Part shown: piece after piece, positions 51,986 to 59,866 of the stretch
Numbering within the stretch: position 1 is the first letter of the stretch
Layout of the letters: each line of letters opens with the position of its first letter
NCBI GenBank assembly: GCA_016712345.1
Contig: JADJRH010000011.1
Span: 3,348,001-3,412,000, forward strand
Reading direction: 5' to 3'
Origin: Polyangiaceae bacterium
Lineage (GTDB): Bacteria > Myxococcota_A > Polyangia > Polyangiales > Polyangiaceae
Length of the DNA: 64,000 nt
Made by a program: the position numbers and the translations under genes
The notes under the pieces: generated by a model
The model's database searches: none
The model's input: the letters and a program-made list of their open reading frames with translations, nothing else
Told to the model about the DNA's origin: nothing

Positions 51986-53974
51986 TCACTGGCAAACGAC
52001 GTCCGTCAGGGCGACGTCGTCCACGTTCCAGCCGCCGCCGGCGATGACGCCGGAGCCGCTCGATGCGTAACAGAAGCGGATGCGGAACGTGGCGCTCTTT
52101 TGAGCGGTCACGTTGAAGGACGCCTGGGTCCAGTTGGCGTCGTTTTGGAATTGACCTGAAGGCACGCTGTAGACGGTGGTCCAAGACGTGCCGCCGTTGG
52201 CAGACACGTCTACCTTGCTGGTGACGAAGCTCGGGTAGTCTGTGTGGAGATGGCGCCAGTAGCTCAAAAACACGTTTCCGGGCGCGCCTGACAGGTTGAT
52301 GTTGGGGCTGGTGATGCACGTGTCGCCGTACGCGGTGGTCGGGTAACATCCACCGATGACAGCGCCGGCAATGCCGTTGTCGGCGGTGGAGGTATGATCG
52401 GTGCCGGGATCATTGCCGGTGGTGCTGCTGGCGCAGGTGCCGGCTACGGCCGGGCCAATGCCCCAACCGGTGCCCAGGGTCCAACCGGCGTTGTTGTTGG
52501 CAAACGTTTCGCTGAAATAGGTTGTGGGTGCGGCCTGAGCCACGCCGTCGCAGTTTTCGTCGATGGCGTTGCCGCAGATTTCGGCGGAAGCAAGGACGTT
52601 TTGTTTGCAGGAGAGCTGAGCGCTTTGACACGTGATGGTGCCCGCGGCGCAGACGCCTAACAAACCGGTGCTGCACGCCGCGCCGCCGCCGGGGTTGCCG
52701 TCGTCGATCTGACCATTGCAGTTTTCATCGAGGCCGTTGCAGATCTCGGCGGTCGCGAATACAGTCTGATTACAAACGACGTTGCCGTTGGTGCAACTTG
52801 TAACGCCGGTCGCGCAGAGCCCCGGAACCATGGTGGGGCAGTTGACTCCGCCGCCGGGGTTGCCGTCGTCTACGGTGCCGTCGCAGTCGTCATCTTGAGC
52901 ATTACAGGTTTCTGTAGCGGGCATGTTGTCAGCGACGCATTGGATAGCGCCGTTTTCACAATGGAGTACACCGGGTGCGCAAATGCCCTGCGCGCCGGTG
53001 TTGCAAACGCCGCCGCCGCCGGGGTCATTTTCGTCGGAAAGGCCGTTGCAGTTGTTGTCGAGTCCGTCGCAGACATCCATGGAAGGCTGAACCAACGGGA
53101 AACAGTCAACTGTATAGTTGCCGTTCATGTTCAGGCAGGAGATCACGCCGGGTGCGCAAACGCCGGGCTGACCCGACGAACACATTCCACCTGTGCCTGG
53201 GATGTTGTCATCGGTGGCGCCGTTGCAGTCATTATCAATACCATCGCAGGCTTCTGTGCCGGGCATCGCACCCACACATTCAAGCACGCCCGCGTTGCAT
53301 TGAAACTTACCCGCGGCACATGCACCGGGTAGAGTTGTAAGGCAGTTTTGATTGACCTGAGGATCTGTCTCGTCGACGATTTGATTGCAGTTATTATCAA
53401 TCCCGTCACAGACCTCGTTTTGCGGTTGTCCTGGAATGCACTGCTGCGCCTGACCATCTACACACGCGGCAACAGTGACCTGACACGCGCCCACGCCGCA
53501 GGTGATTTCGGTTAGACCGTCGTCGACAAGATCGTTGCAGTCGTCGTCTTTCAGGTTGCACGTTTCACTCGCTGGAACAACCTCACCGGTGCATGTTCCC
53601 CATTGGCCACCGGTGCACGTTTGAGAGCCTTTTTTGCACTCGCCTGTGCCCTCTGTACCGGCGGGACCGGTGTAACATTCCTGGGTTTGACCGTCGTTGC
53701 ATTTACAACCGTCAGGGGGTGGATTGGCAATGTCATCCACGACGCCGTTGCAGTCGTTGTCCTGCATGTCGCAGATTTCTGTCATGGGTTGGCAGGTGCT
53801 TCCCCCGGTGCCGGCCGTTCCGCCCGCACCTGTGCCGCCGCTTCCGCCGGCCGCGCCCGCTCCGCCTCCACCGGTGGTGGTTGAGTTATTTCCCGGACAG
53901 CCGGCGGTCAACACTGAGATGAGCCCCAGCGCTGAAAAATGCAGGCCCAAACGCACCCAACTAAGCTCCGTCAT
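51986..53974 (-). CDS. Lipoprotein with MopE-type metal-binding motifs
   Basis: The ATG at 53974 has AAGGGG 8 bases upstream and begins a lipoprotein signal ending LTAGC; the mature N-terminus is a Gly/Thr-rich spacer (GGGGAGAAGGSGGTGAG). The 662-aa product has at least eight repeats of the type CDGIDNNCNQIVDETDP or CNAQDDDCDGTVDDGNPGG, the MopE-like putative metal-binding motif (Pfam PF11617), with further Cys pairs between repeats. The last ~170 residues form a beta-rich domain (ITSPNINLSGAPGNVFLSYW) like secreted-protein jelly rolls. Surface lipoprotein, function unknown; the DDDCDGTVDD loops look Ca2+- or Cu+-binding. Confidence 0.85.
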   Translation of the reverse strand: MTELSWVRLGLHFSALGLISVLTAGCPGNNSTTTGGGGAGAAGGSGGTGAGGTAGTGGSTCQPMTEICDMQDNDCNGVVDDIANPPPDGCKCNDGQTQECYTGPAGTEGTGECKKGSQTCTGGQWGTCTGEVVPASETCNLKDDDCNDLVDDGLTEITCGVGACQVTVAACVDGQAQQCIPGQPQNEVCDGIDNNCNQIVDETDPQVNQNCLTTLPGACAAGKFQCNAGVLECVGAMPGTEACDGIDNDCNGATDDNIPGTGGMCSSGQPGVCAPGVISCLNMNGNYTVDCFPLVQPSMDVCDGLDNNCNGLSDENDPGGGGVCNTGAQGICAPGVLHCENGAIQCVADNMPATETCNAQDDDCDGTVDDGNPGGGVNCPTMVPGLCATGVTSCTNGNVVCNQTVFATAEICNGLDENCNGQIDDGNPGGGAACSTGLLGVCAAGTITCQSAQLSCKQNVLASAEICGNAIDENCDGVAQAAPTTYFSETFANNNAGWTLGTGWGIGPAVAGTCASSTTGNDPGTDHTSTADNGIAGAVIGGCYPTTAYGDTCITSPNINLSGAPGNVFLSYWRHLHTDYPSFVTSKVDVSANGGTSWTTVYSVPSGQFQNDANWTQASFNVTAQKSATFRIRFCYASSGSGVIAGGGWNVDDVALTDVVCQ

Positions 53975-54171
53975 GATTGATACCCCTTGTGGTGGGAACT
54001 GCACCGGCTGACCTTCGCCCAAAAAAGGGGCCCGTACAGGTTGGGGCATGTTAGCCAACACGCTCGCCGGGGTGAAGCAAACCGCAGCGTTTCGGTGCAG
54101 AAAAATGCGACGACGAAAGCACTGTTCTCACACATTGTTCGAACGCGCGCCCATACGAGTATGCTGCGCGC

Positions 54172-56007
54172 GTGACAGCCGCGCCGTCTCCCGCACCCGA
54201 AAGATCCGCTGAGCAGCGGGCTGCCGGGGGTGACCGCGTTTCGGCTGCGCGCTTGTCGTTGTCGAGTGTGAGCGGTCTCGAAAAACCGCAGAGCCGGCTG
54301 TCCGCAACTCCGATGCGGCCGGTGATTCACGCCGGGGGAACAAAGACGTTTCGCGGTCGAGCAGCGCAGCGGTGGCGTTTCGTCCGCGCGTATTGGACGA
54401 CCTTTCTTGTCATTGGCAGCTATCTCTGGTTTTCGTTTTTGCGGCGGATCTTAGGGTCTGCGTGGGCCGAAGCGCGCGAGACAAATGTACACTCGCGCAA
54501 TGCGGTGCGCGTGGAACGCACAATCGTGGTGCTGCAGGGGCTGTTCATCAAAGTGGGACAGCTCCTCAGCATCATGGCCAATTTCCTGCCCAAAGAGTTT
54601 CGTTCGGGACTTGAAGGGTTGCAGGATCAGGTGCCTCCCCGCCCCTTCACCGAGATCGCCGAGCGTCTCGAAGGTGAGCTTGGAAAGCCTGTGGGAGAAG
54701 TGTTTGCGAAGCTTTCTCACGAGCCTCTCGCGAGCGCATCTCTTGGTCAGGTGCACGAAGCTTGGCTCGCCGACGGTACACATGTCGCGGTGAAGGTGCA
54801 GCACCAAAACATCGACGAGATCGTTCGGCTCGACCTCACCACGATTCGCCGAATTATGGCGATTGTGTCGTGGTTTTTACCGATCCGCGGGCTCGACGCT
54901 TATTACCACCAGATTCGCTCGATGATTTTGGAGGAACTCGATTTCTTGCGCGAAGCGCACAACATCGAGCGCATTGCATCGTGTTTTTCAAGCCGCGACG
55001 ACGTGCGCTTTCCGCGGCCGATCGTGGGGATGTGTACCGAACGCGTGATGGTGACAACGTTCGTTGAAGGCACGAAGGTGGGCGACACGGCGCTGCTCGA
55101 TGCAAAAGGGATCGATCGCAAAGCGCTCAGTCGAAAAATTATCGAAGTCTTCTGTCAACAGATCTTCATCGACGGCGTCTATCACGCCGATCCTCACCCC
55201 GGAAACATGTTGGTGACCGACTCGGGAGCGCTCGTGCTTCTCGATTTCGGAGCGGTGGCGGAGCTGTCGCCGCAAATGCGTGAAGGCATCCCCGAATTTT
55301 TGGAAGCGGTGATTCGGCGCGACACCGACGCGATCATTAAAGCCCTTCGAAAAATGGGTTTTTTGGCGCGCACGGACGCTGTCGACGTGAGCGAAAAGGT
55401 GATCGAATTTTTTCACCAGCGCTTTCAAGAAGAGATCAAGCTGGAGAGCTTTAACCTCAAAGACATCAAGATCGATCCGCAAAAAGGCATTGAGAGCCTG
55501 GTCGATCTTCGCAAGATGAACATCGGTTTGCGCGAGCTATCAGGGGCGTTTCACGTGCCGCGCGACTTTGTGCTCTTGGAGCGCACCATTTTGCTCTTAA
55601 CGGGGGTGTGTACACAACTCGATCCCGAGCTGAATCCGATGCAGGTAATTCACCCGTATATGCGGGAGTTCGTGCTCGGAAATCGCGACTGGGCTCAAAT
55701 CGCGCTTGATGCCGCGCGCGAAACGGCACTCAAGGCGCTCACCCTGCCGGACGACCTTCGCAAGTATCTCAACAAGGCCAATCGCGGCGAGCTTGAATAC
55801 AAGGTCAAAGGCATGCAGCAGGCCGCCGGTCTTGTGTACCGCGGCGTGCGCCAACTGATCTACGCGGTCTTGAGCGTGGCTCTCGGTTTCGGTGCGTTGC
55901 AGCTCTATTTGGCCGGCCACCTGGTGCTCGCGCGCTATTGCATCTACGGCGCGGGAGGCATGTTGTTCGTGTTGTTTGTCAGCATGCTTGTTTCGCGAAG
56001 CCGATAA
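54172..56007 (+). CDS. ABC1/AarF/UbiB-family kinase-like protein
   Basis: The start is GTG 54172. The 611-aa product has a ~60-aa extension, then a hydrophobic segment (TTFLVIGSYLWFSFLRR). The UbiB core has FIKVGQLLSIMANFLPKEF (the KxGQ motif near residue 126), ASASLGQVHEAWLADGTHVA, VAVKVQHQNI, EELDFLREAHN, HADPHPGNMLV and LLDFGAVAELS. Two further hydrophobic segments end the protein (YAVLSVALGFGALQLYL, YGAGGMLFVLFVSML). The UbiB family is needed for ubiquinone or isoprenoid-lipid metabolism and resembles protein kinases without a normal P-loop. A phosphohexomutase gene follows 24 bp downstream. Confidence 0.88.
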   Translation: MTAAPSPAPERSAEQRAAGGDRVSAARLSLSSVSGLEKPQSRLSATPMRPVIHAGGTKTFRGRAAQRWRFVRAYWTTFLVIGSYLWFSFLRRILGSAWAEARETNVHSRNAVRVERTIVVLQGLFIKVGQLLSIMANFLPKEFRSGLEGLQDQVPPRPFTEIAERLEGELGKPVGEVFAKLSHEPLASASLGQVHEAWLADGTHVAVKVQHQNIDEIVRLDLTTIRRIMAIVSWFLPIRGLDAYYHQIRSMILEELDFLREAHNIERIASCFSSRDDVRFPRPIVGMCTERVMVTTFVEGTKVGDTALLDAKGIDRKALSRKIIEVFCQQIFIDGVYHADPHPGNMLVTDSGALVLLDFGAVAELSPQMREGIPEFLEAVIRRDTDAIIKALRKMGFLARTDAVDVSEKVIEFFHQRFQEEIKLESFNLKDIKIDPQKGIESLVDLRKMNIGLRELSGAFHVPRDFVLLERTILLLTGVCTQLDPELNPMQVIHPYMREFVLGNRDWAQIALDAARETALKALTLPDDLRKYLNKANRGELEYKVKGMQQAAGLVYRGVRQLIYAVLSVALGFGALQLYLAGHLVLARYCIYGAGGMLFVLFVSMLVSRSR

Positions 56008-56031
56008 GGTCAATGCTGCGCCTCGAACGTT

Positions 56032-57426
56032 ATGCAGCTTCCGCGATCCATCTTCCGTGAATACGACATTCGAGGCGTCGCCGATCGAGATCTCTCCAGC
56101 GAATTGGCAACGGCGCTCGCCCGCTCCTACGTGTGTACACTTCGTGACGAGCTGCCCGCGGGCCTACCCATTACGGTGGCGCTCGCGCGCGATGGAAGGT
56201 TGTCGAGCCCGAGATTGCACGAAGCGGTTACCGAAGGGCTTTTGCAAGCCGGCGCCAACGTGTTCGACGTGGGGATCGGGCCCACGCCGCTTCTCTATTT
56301 CGCAGCCCACCACTTGAGTACACACGGCGCGATCATGATCACCGCGAGCCACAACGACGCGCCCGACAACGGGTTTAAGATGATGCGCGGAAAAGGCTCT
56401 TTCTTCGGTGCCGATATTCAAGCGTTGGCGGCTCGCATTGAGTCTGACAAGGACAACGACGTGCGCTTCGACGACGGCAACGTGACCATGCGTGACCTTT
56501 CGAGCGCGTATATCGCCGCGGTGAAAACGTCGGCGCGCATTGAGCGGACCGACATCAAGTTTGTTGTCGACGCAGGCAACGGATCGGCCGGTCCGCTAGG
56601 CATCGCCACATTGCGCGCGCTCGGGTTTTCACCCGACCCACTCTTTTGCGATATCGATGGCACGTTTCCCAACCATCATCCCGATCCGACGGTGCCCAAA
56701 AATCTCACGGCGCTGATCGCTCGCATGAAAGAAACCGGTGCGGAACTAGGCATCGCGTGGGACGGCGACGGCGATCGTTTGGGCGCGGTGGATAAAAACG
56801 GCGACATCGTTTGGGGCGATAAATTGCTCATTTTGTTTGCTCGCGCGCTGCTCGCTGAACGGCCTGGCAGCAAAGTGCTCGGTGAAGTGAAGTGTTCGGC
56901 AACGCTCTACGCCGACATCGAGAAACACGGTGGGAAACCGATTGTTTGGAAAACCGGACACTCGCTCATCAAGACAAAGATGAAAGAAGAGGGCGCTCTT
57001 TTGGCCGGCGAAATGAGCGGTCACATGTTCTTTGCCGATCGATGGCCCGGCTTTGACGACGCCACGTATGCCACCGTGCGCCTCTTGGAGATCTTGGGTC
57101 GCGAGCGCAAGACAATGGGCGAGTTGCTTTCAAACGTGCCTGCCACATTTGCCACTCCCGAGATTCGATTCACGTGCCCCGACGCGGTGAAGTTTGAGGT
57201 GGTTCGCCAAGTCACCGAACACTACAAAAAAAGCCATTCGGTGCTCGACATCGACGGCGCGAGAATTGACTTCGGTGACGGCGCGTGGGGGTTGTGCCGA
57301 GCCTCCAACACGGGCCCGGTGCTTGTTTTGCGCTTCGAAGCCGCCACTGAGGCGCGCCGCGATGCCATCAAGGCCGAAGTTGAAAGCGTTGTCGCCGGCG
57401 CCGTAAAGGGGCTCACCGCGTCGTGA
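56032..57426 (+). CDS. Phosphomannomutase/phosphoglucomutase
   Basis: The 464-aa product has the four-domain alpha-D-phosphohexomutase plan. The start IFREYDIRGVADRDL is followed by the phosphoserine loop ITASHNDAPDNGFKM (~residues 102-116), with the catalytic Ser in TASHN. The metal-binding loop GIAWDGDGDRLGAVD is near 240, the sugar-binding loop GEMSGHMFFAD near 325, and a C-terminal phosphate-binding region RASNTGPVLVLRFEA near 430. Closest to bacterial PMM/PGM (AlgC-like) enzymes that supply mannose- or glucose-1-phosphate for exopolysaccharide and LPS. Its stop overlaps the prmC start (GTGA), so they are coupled. Confidence 0.92.
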   Translation: MQLPRSIFREYDIRGVADRDLSSELATALARSYVCTLRDELPAGLPITVALARDGRLSSPRLHEAVTEGLLQAGANVFDVGIGPTPLLYFAAHHLSTHGAIMITASHNDAPDNGFKMMRGKGSFFGADIQALAARIESDKDNDVRFDDGNVTMRDLSSAYIAAVKTSARIERTDIKFVVDAGNGSAGPLGIATLRALGFSPDPLFCDIDGTFPNHHPDPTVPKNLTALIARMKETGAELGIAWDGDGDRLGAVDKNGDIVWGDKLLILFARALLAERPGSKVLGEVKCSATLYADIEKHGGKPIVWKTGHSLIKTKMKEEGALLAGEMSGHMFFADRWPGFDDATYATVRLLEILGRERKTMGELLSNVPATFATPEIRFTCPDAVKFEVVRQVTEHYKKSHSVLDIDGARIDFGDGAWGLCRASNTGPVLVLRFEAATEARRDAIKAEVESVVAGAVKGLTAS

Positions 57427-58313
57427 CAGCCGACCCCTCGCGTGAAGATCCGTGGACGATTCGGCGCGTGCTCGCATGGGCCGCCGACGATTTGAAAAAG
57501 CGCGGCAACTCAAGCCCGAGGCTCGACGCGGAGTTGCTTCTCGGCAAAGTCCTCGATCTGCCGCGCGTCAAGCTCGTCATCGACGCCGATCGGCCGCTTT
57601 CAAAAGAGGAACTCGCGCAATACAAAGCGCTGCACCAACGCCGACGCTCGGGTGAGCCGGTGGCTTATTTGCTCGGCGTTCGCGAGTTTTACGGGCGACC
57701 TTTTCGCGTCGACCCACGTGTACTCATTCCGCGCCCCGACACCGAGATCCTTGTCGAGGTCGCGCTGGAGCGATCGCAAAGTCGATCCCTTTCGTTGCGC
57801 GCTCTCGACCTATGCACGGGTTCGGGGTGTGTCGCGATCACCATCGCTCGCGAACGCCCAACCGCGCGCGTGATCGCGACCGACATTTCACCCGGCGCGC
57901 TCGAAGTGGCGCGCGACAATGCGGTGCGCCTCTGCGCGTTTAATGTGTCGTTTTTTCAGGGCGATCTCTTCGCTCTGCCAACAACAGCGGGCCCGCTCGT
58001 TTTTGATCTGATCACTGCAAATCCGCCGTACATCCCCAAAACCGAAGAGCGCGATTTGCCCATCGACATTCGCAAATTTGAGCCTCACACAGCGCTTTTC
58101 GGCGGCCCCGATGGGCTCGACATTCTCCGACGCATTATTGACGGCGCGCCTGATTTTCTCGACGAAGGCGGCGTTTTGGCGCTCGAGGTTGCCGCCGGCC
58201 AATCCGGCGTTGTCGCCGAAAGAATGCGCGATCGAGGGTTCGCGGGAGTTGAAACCCGACGCGACTACGGCGGTCACGAGCGCGTTGTGTCGGGTGTACA
58301 GCGAAAGCGTTGA
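57423..58313 (+). CDS. prmC: Release factor glutamine methyltransferase PrmC
   Basis: The start is GTG 57423, overlapping the upstream stop. The 296-aa product has the N-terminal PrmC helical domain (RRVLAWAADDLKKRGNSSPR, LDAELLLGKVLDLPR). Further on are REFYGRPFRVDPRVLIPRPDTE, motif I ALDLCTGSGCVAITIARERP and the catalytic NPPY motif in FDLITANPPYIPKTEERDLP. PrmC methylates the Gln of the GGQ motif in RF1 and RF2. The NPPY motif plus the PRPDTE sequence are specific for PrmC against other N6/N5 methyltransferases. Coupled to the phosphohexomutase gene. Confidence 0.93.
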   Translation: MTADPSREDPWTIRRVLAWAADDLKKRGNSSPRLDAELLLGKVLDLPRVKLVIDADRPLSKEELAQYKALHQRRRSGEPVAYLLGVREFYGRPFRVDPRVLIPRPDTEILVEVALERSQSRSLSLRALDLCTGSGCVAITIARERPTARVIATDISPGALEVARDNAVRLCAFNVSFFQGDLFALPTTAGPLVFDLITANPPYIPKTEERDLPIDIRKFEPHTALFGGPDGLDILRRIIDGAPDFLDEGGVLALEVAAGQSGVVAERMRDRGFAGVETRRDYGGHERVVSGVQRKR

Positions 58314-58471
58314 ACATCACGGCAACGCGTGTACGCACAACACGAAACAACGCCTATTTAGGGCGCCACGCGATCGTTTACAACGTCGCGAGACAGAAGC
58401 GCCGATGGATGGTGTACACATTAAATCAACGCTTTGTATGCGTACACACGCGACGGGCGCCGTGCCGTTGA

Positions 58472-59230
58472 TCAGAAGTCTTTAATCTTCCAGAGCCCGT
58501 GTTCGCGAACAAACGCAACGGTACCGCCGGCCCCGTATGACATGGCAGCGCTGTCGCCCGTCTCTTCGATCTGTGCCGTGGGAAGGGCGGCTTTGACGGC
58601 CACAACAATGCGCGTGATCTGCTCTTTTTGAGGCCCTTCCCAAGCAGCTTTCAGCTTTTCGGCGGTGAGTCCGTCGTCTTTTGGAAGTGTACCTTCGGCC
58701 GTTGCCGCCGGTTCTTGCGGGCGCCCTTCGAGACCCAAAGTGCCTTCTTTTTCAGCGTCGGGCACGTACCGCAACACCATGTCGTAACGCTTGCGCTCAA
58801 AGGCTCGCAAAAATCCCAAGAGCGCTTGACGCGGTGTTGACTGCCCGTAAAGGTCGACGGCGGCTGCATCCACGCGCCACTTTCCGCCTTCGTAAACGAG
58901 CAGCAGCTCGTCGCCGTTGGGCATTGTCACCGTGGCGGTCACCACAGGGTCGGCGGTTGGACGCGCGAGCGCGTGCGCGATCTCCTTTACTTCCAGGGGA
59001 TTTTCAACAACCGATCGCCGAAACGCCTCCAGCGACATCGACCGTTTCGCGTCATCGGAAAGCAGTCGGTACGCGTCGTCGACGCGGCCTTCTTCAAGCG
59101 CCCGCGAATAAGCCCGCAGGGTATCGCTCGGCCCCTGCTGCACGATCGCCCCACCGCCGCACGCCGATAAGCCGAGACACAGCCCCAAGGCGGGCAGGCC
59201 AAAGCGCTTTCGCATTCGCATCACGGGCAT
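58472..59230 (-). CDS. Lipoprotein of unknown function, DUF4878-like
   Basis: The 252-aa product has a lipoprotein signal ending LGLSAC near residue 25 (start at 59230 or the ATG four residues in). The mature part has two similar alpha-beta halves, the first with DTLRAYSRALEEGRVDDAYRLL and EGGKWRVDAAAVDLY, the second with ALLGFLRAFERKRYDMVLRYV and EHGLWKIKDF. The pattern of a helix pair followed by a strand with WxV/WKI resembles SnoaL/DUF4878-like folds that appear in many lipoproteins. Periplasmic, function unknown. It is transcribed toward the end of prmC; the ~160-bp gap between contains GTACAC words (58413, 58441). Confidence 0.72.
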   Translation of the reverse strand: MPVMRMRKRFGLPALGLCLGLSACGGGAIVQQGPSDTLRAYSRALEEGRVDDAYRLLSDDAKRSMSLEAFRRSVVENPLEVKEIAHALARPTADPVVTATVTMPNGDELLLVYEGGKWRVDAAAVDLYGQSTPRQALLGFLRAFERKRYDMVLRYVPDAEKEGTLGLEGRPQEPAATAEGTLPKDDGLTAEKLKAAWEGPQKEQITRIVVAVKAALPTAQIEETGDSAAMSYGAGGTVAFVREHGLWKIKDF

Positions 59231-59285
59231 CGGAATATCACAGAACGAGCGTTTTCACGCCCCCGTCGCATCCGGCAAACGTCTT

Positions 59286-59780
59286 TCACGATTCAGTTTG
59301 GGGCTCGCCGTTTGCCAAACGAGCGATGTTTTCGCCCTCCACGCGCATGGTGATCCACTCTTTGAGGGCCTTCGCCCCAAGGCTTTCGTAAAACGAAATG
59401 GCGGGAGTGTTCCAGTCGAGCACCTGCCACACGAACCGCTCGCAATGCTCCAAAACAGCCACTTTGGCGAGTTCGCGGAGAAGCGTCAGGCCAATCCCGT
59501 GGCGGCGCTGCTCGGGCCGCACGAACAGATCTTCGAGGTACAAACACGGCCTGCCGCGCCAGGTGGAATACGTAAAAAAGTAGAACGCAAACCCGGCCGG
59601 CTCGCCGTTTCGCTCCGCGATGAGCACGTGAAAGCGCGGCTCGCTTCCAAAACCGTCGCGAAGCAGATCGGCTTCGGTGGCCACTGCCGCTTCAGGCTCG
59701 CGCTCGTAGGTCGCGAGTTCGCGGATGAAGTCCAAAATCAAAGGTACATCGGCGGCAGCAGCCTTTCGCACGCGAATCAT
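59286..59780 (-). CDS. GNAT-family N-acetyltransferase, diamine acetyltransferase-like
   Basis: I choose ATG 59780 (MIRVRKAAAADVPLILDFI); the frame to 59867 lies over the divergent gene's promoter. The 164-aa product has EPRFHVLIAERNGEPAGFAF, YLEDLFVRPEQRRHGIGLTL (the R/Q-x-x-G-x-G/A acetyl-CoA motif, here RRHGIG) and RFVWQVLDWNTPAISFYESL. These are diagnostic for the diamine (spermidine/spermine) acetyltransferase branch of GNAT enzymes. Normal length. The active-site Tyr of SSAT-like enzymes (FYESLGA) is present. The substrate could be a polyamine or thialysine-type amine. Confidence 0.88.
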   Translation of the reverse strand: MIRVRKAAAADVPLILDFIRELATYEREPEAAVATEADLLRDGFGSEPRFHVLIAERNGEPAGFAFYFFTYSTWRGRPCLYLEDLFVRPEQRRHGIGLTLLRELAKVAVLEHCERFVWQVLDWNTPAISFYESLGAKALKEWITMRVEGENIARLANGEPQTES

Positions 59781-59866
59781 TTGCCGCCCATGGTGCCACC
59801 AATTGACGCGCCCATCGTACGAGGATATTTCGCACGCAAACATTCTCACCACGAAGAGGCGTCCCA